This document shows, one piece after another, positions 34,300 through 44,184 of a DNA stretch of 64,000 nucleotides. The notes beneath the pieces are model-generated. The model saw only the letters and a list, made by a program, of their open reading frames with translations. It ran no database searches and had not been told where the DNA came from. Where the stretch lies: contig CP021221.1 of NCBI GenBank assembly GCA_003999685.1, forward strand, positions 2,108,001-2,172,000, in the 5' to 3' direction. The position numbers were made by a program, and so were the translations under genes. This stretch comes from Taiwanofungus camphoratus. Taxonomy: Eukaryota; Basidiomycota; Agaricomycetes; Polyporales; Taiwanofungaceae. Within the stretch, counting starts at the first letter, position 1; every line of letters starts with the position of its first letter.

Positions 34300-35290
34300 G
34301 CTCGCTTGGAACTATCGACGCAATGGCCATGCAATGCGAGGAGCTAGCTGCCCACGAATGCAATAGACTTTGTAAGTAACTTTCAGAAGTCGAACTCGAA
34401 AGGGGGTACATCGACTGGTAATTCTGTGGCTCCAAGAAGCCTTCACGTACCTTAGATACTATGTAATTCCCGATACTACGACTCGCCTCGAAGCTCAGCC
34501 CTAACTTTCCCGGTGTTACGATTGACTTCAAAGGTGTGTCTGACGTGGCAAATCTCTCATTGCTCTTGGAATTTATGCCGACAAACTGGGTTCACAGAAT
34601 ACTATGAGATATATTGAGGAACTCACCGACTCCAACGCGGATTCGTAGACTGAATGGATGCTTCATGTCGAGATCGATGAAATTTCAGTAAACGAGCGTA
34701 TGTTGAATGCGGAAACAAGAGATTAAAACGGAATCGATCGATTCACTTAGACCTGTGTTGTCTGGCTTTCTTGGGACCGACGTCTAACTCGCCGACAGAC
34801 CGAGTACAATGCTCTCCTCCCCATCAGACCTTGAGCCTCCCAGTAAGTACCATCATACTTGACCATAGTTGTTGTCTCTCTTGTGGTAGCCGAAATCTGA
34901 ATCTCCTAGAGCGTTATACACTTCTACATCATGTTTTGCTCCGTGCTTGGTTATCGAATCTAACGTCTAGTTGTGGCACGTAGAATAGCGGTACGGTGCA
35001 TGCGGAGCTTATATTAGCAGTGTGATACATATGGTATAAAGAACGGGAGGATGGATATATAGCAATTGTCAAACAGACGTCTATCATCCGTAGAACCCAC
35101 TTTTGTTGTTATACAACTGCGCAATATGAAAGGAGAGAAATGAGTGTTCGTGAAACAGAGCATTAAGGTCGTCACGGGTTAGTAGATAATTTATGTGCCC
35201 TGATACACAAGTCATTCAGCCGTCCCTCTCATCTTCTAAAGAGGACGCACCAACAAACACCCAGCTGACACGGTGCCAGCGGGGTCATTG
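34300..35290. other. Unassigned kilobase downstream of SFM1
   Basis: On the plus strand, several short stretches read like coding DNA next to good donors: AMAMQCEELAAHECNRL before gtaagt at 34373, VELERGYIDW before gtaatt, PNFPGVTIDF before gtgtgt, and NTMRYIEELTDSNADS before a stop. They could be exons of a small gene of about 60-80 residues running from about 34323 to 34649. I could not fix the phases or recognise a family. From 34660 to 35290 I see nothing. Confidence 0.3.
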
Positions 35291-37297
35291 CTATGCACCC
35301 CATTCCTCCCAGCTATTACCGAAGCCTGATCGTACACTCCAGCCCGGACTACGTGGGATTCGCTCCTCCCGCGTCGCACCCAGGCTCAGGCCCGACCCGC
35401 TCTCAGTCCCGGCGGCGCCGAGCAGCCAGCCCGTCCACCACCCACCACCTTCGTCCCGCTCACGCTCCTTGTCCTTGCGCCCATCAGCAGAGCGCTTGGC
35501 CTTGTCTCGGCTGCGACTCTTGCTACGCGCCTTGTCTCTGAATTTGGACGGCACGCCGCCGGGTTTAGAGCTCGCATAGGACTCGGGAAGCTCCGCGAAC
35601 GAGATGCGCTTCGGTGTCGAGTGTCCGGAAGACGTCACACTGCTAGTACTGCTGTTCACGAAGCCCGAGATTCCCAGGGCGTCCGGGAGGCCCAAGAGTG
35701 AAGGAGGTGGCGTTGGGGTCACCGGTGTAGGAGCCGGCGTCGGAGGCACGGACCGGTTTTTCATGGAGGACTGGCGGGGTGGAGAGGGAGCGCGAGTGGA
35801 AGATGAGTGGCGGGCTTTTGTGAACAGGCGAGAAATGGACGCTGTAGCGTTTGAGGTGCCTAATACGGGTTCCACAGTTGGTGGGGAAAGGAAAGAAGGC
35901 CGTGGAGAGACCGAGCTCGTGCTGGGCAATGCTGTGGAGCGACTCTTGCTCGGCGAACCGCCTAATAAAGAGGCAGGCTGCTTACCGAGAATAAGACGGA
36001 GCGACTCAAGTGTACGGTCAATATGAAGATTATCTGACGAGGAAGATGTGGATGACGCGGAGAGTTCCTCTATTGGAGGAGTCATCGAATGGGGCATACG
36101 GGACGGAGAAGATGTCCTCAACGGTGTCAGGGATCGAGACCGAAAAATCGACGCAGCCCGCGATGGAGATGGCGACTTGCTCGACGCCGATGAAGGCTTT
36201 GATTGCCTCGGCTTACGGATAGTGCTTGAACTGGTGATAGAACTCCGACGGCTAGGCGGTGATGTGGTGGGGGGGAGTCGACAGGAGGCTGACGAGGGGC
36301 TCGAACCGTGTGATGGAGGAGAGCGCATAACATAGGATGATAATACGTCTACTATCCGCTTAGTCTGTTCTGGAGACTCTGGTCGTGGGGGTGGCTCAGA
36401 ACCGTGATTAGCGAATGACTCCGAGGGCAGCGGCGTGGGAGGTAGGTGAGACGATGAGCGCAAGCCGAGAGTTGGGGGAAGAATGATCAGGTCGGGATCA
36501 TCAGTAGAGTCAATATACATAGTTAGGGCTCGCGGTGCCGGCGCGACGAAATGACTCCGATCATGGTTAGAATATTGCAAATGCGAACCAGTGGAATTGC
36601 GAAGATCCAGCGAAGGTCTTCTCAGGTGACGTCTCTGGACACGCTCAGCGAATCCCGATGTGGGTAAGCTCTTGCTGATGCAGTCCACCTGGGGTAGGCT
36701 GTCATCATCCAAGTCGCCTTCCTGGTCCTGTTCCTCTCCCACCAAATTCTCGACGCTCCTCGAGATCTCATCCAGGTCGTCCGTCCAGGTGCCATGCAGG
36801 TCTCTGTTACCTCTGATCCTAGACGTTAAAATCTGTGCCCGCGCCTCGAGTGACCGATCGGCCATGGAATCGGATGAGAGCACGGCTGTGAGACTGCTCT
36901 GCGTGGACATGGACGACTGCAGCAAGGCATTCGACATCTCGAGTGCGTGTACACTGCGAGCCAAAAGAGAGTCTAGATAAGGATCACTTGCTGCGCTCAA
37001 CTGACGCCTGCCACTCCGCGAGGCCTGAGAACGGCGAACGCGCCGAGGGGAAGCTGGCAGCGGAGGGGGCGGAGAGATGTAAACGACGTTCGACTCGTCG
37101 GTATCGGTGTCCGCGTCTGCCTCCTCCGCGCTGTCGTAGTCTGGAGGTTTGTCCGAGGGGTCTTCGAGCAGCCCTGGCTGCCTCTGCCAGGGCGGGGAGC
37201 TGTACGCAGGAAGCGTGGGCACTGCCGAGTCTGAAGAAAGCCGGGGGGACGATATGCGCTTGCGATGATTGCCACGGCGGGGTGGAGAAAAATTCAT
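35291..37297 (-). CDS. Large intrinsically disordered Ser/Pro-rich protein (unassigned)
   Basis: This is a single exon of 668 residues without a recognisable domain. It is dominated by Ser, Pro, Arg and Thr runs. One conserved-looking helical segment lies near residues 100-150 (PYLDSLLARSVHALEMSNAL, then QSSLTAVLSSDSMADRSLEA). Others are RTLESLRLILGKQP at about 440 and a KFRDKARSKSRSRDKAKRSA basic stretch near 590, just before a Trp-rich GGGWWTGWLLGAAG. The tail ends FGNSWEEWGA. The start is the first ATG (MNFSPPRRG). The open frame extends 13 codons upstream, but only with a non-ATG first codon. It may be a scaffold or signalling protein. I cannot say more from sequence. Confidence 0.75.
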   Translation of the reverse strand: MNFSPPRRGNHRKRISSPRLSSDSAVPTLPAYSSPPWQRQPGLLEDPSDKPPDYDSAEEADADTDTDESNVVYISPPPPLPASPRRVRRSQASRSGRRQLSAASDPYLDSLLARSVHALEMSNALLQSSMSTQSSLTAVLSSDSMADRSLEARAQILTSRIRGNRDLHGTWTDDLDEISRSVENLVGEEQDQEGDLDDDSLPQVDCISKSLPTSGFAERVQRRHLRRPSLDLRNSTGSHLQYSNHDRSHFVAPAPRALTMYIDSTDDPDLIILPPTLGLRSSSHLPPTPLPSESFANHGSEPPPRPESPEQTKRIVDVLSSYVMRSPPSHGSSPSSASCRLPPTTSPPSRRSSITSSSTIRKPRQSKPSSASSKSPSPSRAASIFRSRSLTPLRTSSPSRMPHSMTPPIEELSASSTSSSSDNLHIDRTLESLRLILGKQPASLLGGSPSKSRSTALPSTSSVSPRPSFLSPPTVEPVLGTSNATASISRLFTKARHSSSTRAPSPPRQSSMKNRSVPPTPAPTPVTPTPPPSLLGLPDALGISGFVNSSTSSVTSSGHSTPKRISFAELPESYASSKPGGVPSKFRDKARSKSRSRDKAKRSADGRKDKERERDEGGGWWTGWLLGAAGTESGSGLSLGATREERIPRSPGWSVRSGFGNSWEEWGA

Positions 37298-37658
37298 GTT
37301 GTTGAACGTTTGCGGAGACGCTATCGCGTCGTCCACAGTCGAGTCAGTACGGGGCCGGTTAGTACAAGTGAGGGATAGAATGAGTGAGCGTATACAAGTT
37401 CATTTGCCTGATGCCGGCAGTCGAAGACGCGATCCACATGTTCTGGCCCTCCTCCAGGCTCTCTGTTGTCGCCTATTTGCAGCGCACTTTGTACGCTCAA
37501 CACCGTGTCCACGTTCCTCTCCATTCTTAGCATTTTCAGGAGCTCGACGATCAGATGAAGGGGCACGAGCAGCATACAAATCTATAAATGTTACTAGAAA
37601 TTACGGATAGCATCGTCTATGTGAAAAATGTAGGTATGATAGCAATTCTCTTTGCCCA
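37298..37658. other. Intergenic region
   Basis: It lies between the disordered-protein start and the phosphodiesterase stop on the same strand. It holds no gene. Confidence 0.5.
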
Positions 37659-39087
37659 TCATGCCGATGCCGCCACCGCAGCAGGAGTGGACATACTTCC
37701 AGACACATCCAGTTGGAGGGGACCAGCATTCGACTCGAGATATTGCCGATGGACACGGCAGAGGAAATACTGAACGGGGGTATAGAATATCGGTGACGTC
37801 CACAAAAACATACGGCTGTGCTGAGCAGCGATCTTGTCGTAGTCCACTGCAGAAGGCACAGGATCAGCGATGATCCGTGGCCATATCAAACTTTTTGAAG
37901 GACTTACCCCGAAGAGCAGAACGTAGATCTAACCATGTTTGAGTTACGTCAGTAAGGATGACGTCTACGCCCCATCTAACAGCCTATGGATTGCGAAATC
38001 ACATCAGCACCCAATGATGGAGTTCAGATCAAGCATGTGGGTCTGTCTCACCTCTACCATCTGCACAGGCTCATTCACGGTCCATACCATGATTTGCTTG
38101 CCTGCCTGCTTACACTCCTTCCTAAATCTGCAATTGTAATGAGCAAACTAACTCCTCTGCGTCGAGTCTGACGTGCATACCTTTCTCCATCCACAGTGCT
38201 AAGGCCGGCAAAGTGCATTGAGAACACCTCGCAGCTATCCCAGAAGTACTTGCGCGCTACTTCTAGACTAATGCCAATATATGAACGACGGCAGTATGGC
38301 AGGATAACTTTCGCGTGTGGGATGAAGTTTGTATGCCACAGCCCAAGGAGGATACGTGGTGCCAACACGGTCTCCCATTCGGGCTGCGCGGATATGATCT
38401 TATGCATAAGCCCAAACAGGCGGGCCGGGTCGTTTTGCACCTTCACATCGACATTGAACTTAACGTGTCGGTTCTCAGGCTGGATAAAATCAATTTCACG
38501 ACGTTATCATCATCGCATATTTTACCACAGCTTACCTTCATGAGCAAAGCCACTGTCTCTGCAAAGGTCGGAATGGACTGCTTGGGCTCCTTGATGGTCC
38601 TGAGCTGTTCCATTCCATCTGCTCCATACCAGAGACGTTCTCTAATCAAACCTTTGAAAATAGAATGTCAACGTCGACATCTCTTCGGAGGAATGAGACA
38701 TAGCCCCTAACCTTTCCCATCGGTTGTCCTGTCCAGGGCTGGTATACATGCCAGCTTGAACGTCGAGAACAACACCAAAGAACAATGAATGACATACACG
38801 GGTCGTGAAACATGACAACAACATCGTCTATGGAGACGTGGACGTCTGCTCATGGTTGTTACGGGTTGCAATCGGTCAACGGCACTCAGACTAAATACCG
38901 CTTTCGATGCCTTCGGCCCCATCGCGGATGGCCTTTTCAAAGCTCGCAAGCGTGTTCTCTGGGAACGACGCGGATGCCTGCAGCCAAATCAGATTGTCTC
39001 GCCCTAAACAAATGAACATCGAGTTTTCGGATGTTGACTCACTCCGCGGTGGCCCCAGCACTCTGGCAGCGACTTGGGTGATGACAT
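37659..39087 (-). CDS. Glycerophosphodiester phosphodiesterase family protein
   Basis: This is a TIM-barrel enzyme that hydrolyses glycerophosphodiesters to glycerol-3-phosphate and an alcohol. The catalytic HRG is at ECWGHRGASASFPENTLASF, with the metal ligands in GAEGIESADVHV and VVVMFHDP. Then LDRTTDGKG, LWYGADGMEQLRTIKEPKQS and the core strands HVKFNVDVKVQNDPARLFGL follow. The C-terminal part has QIMVWTVNEP, VRWGVDVILTDVTQTWLDLR and a tail rich in aromatic residues (TSPIFYTPVQYFLC) that could be membrane-associated. About nine exons are used. The intron after GHRG spans roughly 39041-38977. The start is MSSPKSLPE, with no signal peptide visible. Confidence 0.88.
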
Positions 39088-39876
39088 GGCAAAGGATGGG
39101 TGACGAGAGACACCAGACAGAGGGGTAGTACCAACTCCGAGGTAAGACTCGAGGGTGAAGGAACGTGCGACGAGGCGGCTTTTATAAGATATGATGAGCG
39201 TTCCAAGTGAGAGCGAGTAAGAGTAAGCGATCCGCGGTTGGTGCGCAAGAGGAATGTGCGAAATTGGAGACGGCTGCACGCGAGCTCCAGAACCCGAGCG
39301 GCTTTCGCTGGCACGGTTGTAAGTTGATAGGCAAACGTACAAGCGAACGTGTCCTGCATCTGCTGATCAAAATAGCATCAACTCTCCCTGCTTCCCCCTA
39401 CCAAAGTTTCCATATCGTCGCATTGCCGAACGTACCATCTTCCGACTTTGAGGCACCCTTCCCCTGACACAGACGGTCAGACGTATGCACATGCACCGGT
39501 CTAGTGATGTTAGTTCCTTATCAATTACTTGCTGGGAGTACCCCCGGGCTTCTATCAGACCGCGCGCTGTAACTTTAGGCTTTACACTTACGTCCAACTG
39601 TCTGTAGATCAACCAGCCGAGACCGCAATTCATTTGGGTGCGGGCCCGTGTTGTCGCTGGCTTGCAGACGTGGACACTCTGCGCTGCGGGCAGCGTGACT
39701 CCATGGAAGTGTATGTCGATAATGGATCATGATGGTTAGCATGCAAAAGCCATTTTGAAGGCGAAGAGGCGAGCATTATGCCACCTAGAATTAGATCGCC
39801 TTCTCCATTCAAATATTGAGGCGTCTATCGACCATCTACTCAATCAGATTCTGGACTTTCTGAATACCCAACAGGC
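39088..39876. other. Divergent promoter phosphodiesterase / gephyrin
   Basis: The segment between the two start codons is 789 bp. The frames on either strand do not look coding. No repeat was seen. Confidence 0.5.
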
Positions 39877-42280
39877 ATGTCCGCAACTCGAGTAGCCATC
39901 CTCACAGGTCAAGGCGTCTTCTCGTGCAGTCAGAGCGCATACTGAGGCAGCCTAGTCAGCGACACTGCATCTGCAGACCCTATTGCGGATAGATCTGGAC
40001 CCACAATCAAAGAGATACTTTCCCAAGGCGGCTTCGATTGCAAGTATTCTGTCATCGTGCCCGACGACGAGCTGCGCATCCGCTATACGGTGCAAACGTG
40101 GTGCGATCAAGGCGATGTGGACTGGATTATCACTACTGGAGGCACCGGTTTCGGTGTGCGAGATCGGACGCCAGAAGTGAGTACGAACTGCACACGATTG
40201 TTCGTGATCTCAGTCTTTTTGCGGTCCTCAGGCATTACGTCCCATTATAGAGCGTGAAGCTTCCGGTCTGGTGCATCTCCTCTTGGCCTCGTCTCTGCAG
40301 AAGACACCCCTTGCAGCCCTCTCTCGTCCTGTCGCGGGGACGGTGAAGGACACCCTTGTGGTCACTCTACCTGGGAGTGTGAAGGCCGTCAAGGAGAATC
40401 TGGAGGCCTTGCTCATGGGTAGTGTAGTGGACCATGCTCTCGAGCTGATCAAAGGCGGCTCTGGAAGACAAGCGCACGCGAGTCTCGCTGCCTCAGCGCC
40501 TGCGAGTACTACTGACGTTCAACACCATCACCACCATCACCACCATGATCATTCGCACAATGTCCCACAGCCACGAACAACCTTATCGCATAATCCTTCC
40601 CTTCCAGGTAAAATAGTTGTGATTGTCATGACCAGTTGGCACTGGATTTATGACGTTCACAATTAGTTACTACTCGCCACAGGGCATCCCCTTACCCTTT
40701 AGTATCAGTTGAAGAGGCCCTTGCCTCCATACTCACGGAACTGAGACCGCTACCGCCTTATGAACAACTAGTATGTGCTATCCAAGTAATGCGTCTGTCT
40801 ATGATGCCCAACACTATGATGCTTTTAGGTAACATCGAATCTCAGAGGGCACGTCCTGGCAGAAGACGTATATGCTCCTCAGAATGTCCCGCCGACGTAT
40901 ACAACGAGCGCCGACGGCTATGCTCTACGCTGCGAGTACCCGCTACTTCCGAGACTACTACTACCACTAATCTTAATCCCATCGTAGCAACCGATGCTCC
41001 AGGCATCTACAAAGTAGTCACTTCCAAGACTCATTCCACATCAGAGACACTGCCGGCGGGTATGATTTACCGCATCAACACTGGCGGCCCATTACCTGTA
41101 GGCTCGGACACCGTGATCATGGTCGAAGACACGCGTCTTCACAGCACGTTCAAGGATGATAAAGGAGAAGACGTGGAGGAAAAAGAAGTGGAGACGCTTG
41201 CTCAAGTCCCGCCAGGGGAAAATGTACGAGATCCAGGGTCAGACACCAGGAAAGGTGATCTGGTGTTGGAAAAAGGACACATACTACACAGTGCGGGAGG
41301 GGAGATCGGTACACTGGCCTTTGTTGGCCGCACAAAGGTATGGGCACTATATGATTGCATACACTAGAACGTGTGTTGAGAATTGGATTGTATGATAGGT
41401 CAGGGTGTACAAGAAACCAGTGGTTGCCATCCTGAGCACTGGAAACGAGCTTCTTGATCTTCAGTCTCCTAACCCACTAGATAACGACGGATGGGGCGGA
41501 ATTTGGGACACCAACAGACCGTCTCTACAGGCAGCTCTCGAAGGGATGGGTTATCAAGTCCTCGACCTGGGCATAGTCCCCGATAAGTTGAGTTGCTTTG
41601 CATCGAACAGACTGCTCATCTGATCTTTATCGATGCTTAGCCTTGATGCCCACGTCGCAACAATCAAGAAAGGTCTTGCGAACGCAGACATACTCTTGAC
41701 GACAGGTGGGACGTCCATGGGACCAAGCGACCTGCTTAAACCGGTCATCGAGCGCCATCTCAACGGGACTGTGCACTTCGGACGGGTCAAGGTCAGGCCC
41801 GGCAAGCCGACTACCTTCGCCACAATTCCGACATCAGCTGGCACCGGCGAAAGGATACCTTTATTCGCGTTGCCAGGAAATCCCGCATCGGCCCTGGTCA
41901 CTTTTAATGTATTTGTGGTTCCAGCTTTGCGGCGCTTGGGCGGCTGGGCTATCGAAAGGTGCCAGTTGCCTCGAATCCGAGTTCAGGTGAGTGGCCCTTA
42001 CAAGCAATGCTGCAATTATCGAGAAATACATGTTTGTGGATAGCTACAAGACATCATGCGCCTTGACCCTCGACCCGAGTATCATCGAGTAATCATAAAG
42101 GCGAGCCCTGCAGGGTTCATTGCGCACAGCACAGGCGGACAGCGCTCGAGCCGCGTTGCAAGCCTCAGTGGTGCAAACGGACTGGTGACATTACCAGCGC
42201 GCGGAAAGGATGGTCCTGATAAGTTGCAGATTGGTGACGTCGTCGAGGCAGTCGTCATTGGAGAGTTGCAGATGCAGTAG
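39877..42280 (+). CDS. GPHN: Molybdopterin molybdenumtransferase/adenylyltransferase fusion (gephyrin type)
   Basis: This two-domain enzyme does the last steps of molybdenum cofactor synthesis: MPT adenylylation (MogA/G domain) and Mo insertion (MoeA/E domain). The order is MogA then MoeA, as in gephyrin. MogA: MSATRVAILTVSDTASADP, WIITTGGTGFGVRDRTPE, VVTLPGSVKAVKENLEALL. The linker includes eight His in a row followed by DHSH (near 40520-40560). MoeA: VTSNLRGHVLAEDVYAPQNV, ADGYALRSTDAPGIYKVV, GSDTVIMVEDT, VAILSTGNELLD, LLTTGGTSMGPSDLLKPVIE and FALPGNPASALVTF. Introns include 39908-39954, one at about 40145-40253, and 40932-40987, which must use a GC donor. The start ATG opens the first MogA strand. 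Confidence 0.92.
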
Positions 42281-42372
42281 AGGGGCTGTAGACCTGTGAT
42301 AGTATTGGGAACGTTGTACAGTATGTCAGCACGGAGAAAATGCACCTTAAAGATGGCAGACAATGATCCAGA

Positions 42373-43172
42373 TCATCTTTTCATTGCTGCTAGCTCCTGG
42401 AAGCAAGATCTCAATGCTTGATGTGGACACGTATAACAAGGGGTATACCAATTCATCCATTTCTTTTTGAAGAGCAGCCAGCTCTTCTTCCAGTCGTTTG
42501 CGTTGTCGAACAAGCATTTGTATCCGACGTAATTCTAGCTTGCTCATACCGGTGGTATTAATGGTTGCGCGTGAGGACGGTCGGGGTTGCACGGTATCCA
42601 CCTTATCGGATGGCACAGTTCTGTCAACGACGAATCGTTCAAACCTGTAGATGTCGCACCTTCGATTGAAGCATGCTTTCCCTCCTCAACAAGATCTGAA
42701 GTCCTTTGTCTGCCCGAGATATGAGCTCGTTTATCTGAGGTTCTATCTCATCGGTCAGATCAGCTTTGTATCTCCGTACAGTCGCTTCGTCTATGAGGAG
42801 AAAGACCTGCTCACAAGCAGGACCATTATATGATAAATAGACGTTCGAATCCAATATTGAACACTACGACATACCCGTTCATTCTCAAGTACTTTCGTCA
42901 TTCTAGGTAGATCGTAGGTTCCTTGACGGATGATCTCCTGCGCTTCATGCGCCTAAATAACTTGATGAGCCGTCGATTATCACGGGAAAATAAGATGACT
43001 GTACCTCATCGCAGCAGTCCTCCATAGCAAGAACACATTCTCGCAGGTACGGACTACAGACAGCATGGGTGTCTCCTCGATAGAAGTCTGCAGTTCCGGT
43101 GAAGACAGACTCCCTCGGGCCAGATTTTGGGTGCACAGAAAGTCTGGATACTCGATGAGTTCGGTCGACCAT
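42373..43172 (-). CDS. SPC19: DASH/Dam1 complex subunit Spc19
   Basis: Spc19 is part of the DASH ring that couples kinetochores to microtubule ends in fungi. Layout: VRECVLAMEDCCDE-type opening (here YLRECVLAMEDCCDE), then across an intron AHEAQEIIRQGTYDLPRMTK and VLENER. The typical VFLLIDEATVRRYKADLTDE, EIEPQINELISRADKGLQIL and LRRESMLQSKV helices follow. A coiled-coil tail comes last (LELRRIQMLVRQRKRLEEEL). A last intron gives ELAAMKR and the stop at 42373. Reading through instead would end at 42347. The start chosen is the ATG at 43172. It is short (about 200 residues), as in the family. Confidence 0.82.
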
Positions 43173-43327
43173 TATTGATACTTGAGACAAGTGTTCGATC
43201 GACGTCGCGTCTGTGGCACGCGACTGACCACCCTAAATCAAACCCCGCCACTCAGCTATAAAAGCCAAACATTCGCAGCCTGTTTCGCTAGTGTCCGTCC
43301 CACCTCTGAACCGTCAGCCTTGGGTGC

Positions 43328-43403
43328 AGAGGCTCGCGCCTCTAGTGACGTTATTCTAGTGGGTGGAGCGAGGTGCTCTTCGGAGTGCTCACTAGAGTGA
43401 GCA
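43328..43403. repeat. Two short perfect hairpins
   Basis: AGAGGC/GCCTCT with a 4-nt loop lies at 43328-43343. TGCTCACT/AGTGAGCA with a 2-nt centre lies at 43386-43403. They are close together in non-coding DNA just before the MITE. They could be a structured RNA or chance. Confidence 0.4.
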
Positions 43404-43667
43404 TCAGGTTACTGCTCCCTCTCATCGCGGCTGAGTCCACTTCAGTGTTGATTCGCCAGGGCGGTCGATGTTGTAGCCTGGTGTGGTGTTATATTCCTGT
43501 ACTTTCCGTATCCACCCTTTTTGGAGGGTTGCTACTATGTAGCATTGACGGTTTGGTGAAACCATAACACAGACATTCCCATACTATACTACACGCCAAT
43601 TTATGTGACAATGAATAGGCTGTGTCACCACGAATGGTAATAATGCTCAGTTCGTTTTTCCTCTGAA

Positions 43668-44115
43668 TAGAGCGTACTTATCTGCAGGGACCTAAGTAAC
43701 TTTGAAAAATAATTAAGGGTGGAGCAACTTTGGATCAAGTGGAGCATCACTTTGAACTACGAATATCTCCGAGGCAGTCGGTTCTCAACGGTAACGGAGC
43801 ATGCCCCCTGATACCTCTCCCGTCTCTCTGACTGTCAACTGGGTCCAGTGCATTATGATGAATGGAAATTAATCATATAATTCAAGCCAGTGCATCTTGT
43901 TTAGAAATGGCTCCAAAATTTACTGTATTTCATTTACTCTACGGGGCATTTTAGCAGTGAGAGGGGATGGTCTGACCCATGTTCAATGGCGGGCCCCTGG
44001 TACCCCCTATGCTCGGCTAATTTCACTTTGAATCAAGTGGAGCAAAACTTTGAACTAAGGAGCGCTCCACTTTGCATTAAGCAAGCGAGATCTGGGTCCC
44101 TGCAGATACGCTCTA
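43668..44115. mobile_element. MITE with TA target duplication (Tc1/mariner-like)
   Basis: The element runs from 43670 to 44113 (444 bp) between two TA dinucleotides. The left end reads TAGAGCGTA(ctta)TCTGCAGGGACC. The right end, reverse-complemented, reads TAGAGCGTATCTGCAGGGACCC, so the inverted ends match over about 22 bp with one 4-nt gap. Subterminal copies of a GTGGAGCA..ACTTTGA.. motif occur near both ends (43721-43760 and 44035-44080). No transposase is encoded, so it is non-autonomous. The TA flanks point to the Tc1/mariner group or a relative. The ends have diverged slightly. Confidence 0.7.
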
Positions 44116-44184
44116 ATGACATTGTCTACTCTCAGTCTACCCAAATATACATTCATTAGTTGTAAAAAGTAAAGTACGCGAAGG

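Noticed and set aside
40515-40560. His8 tract as a vector tag or contamination
   Set aside because: It uses mixed His codons, is flanked by natural linker sequence and sits in a spliced fungal gene.
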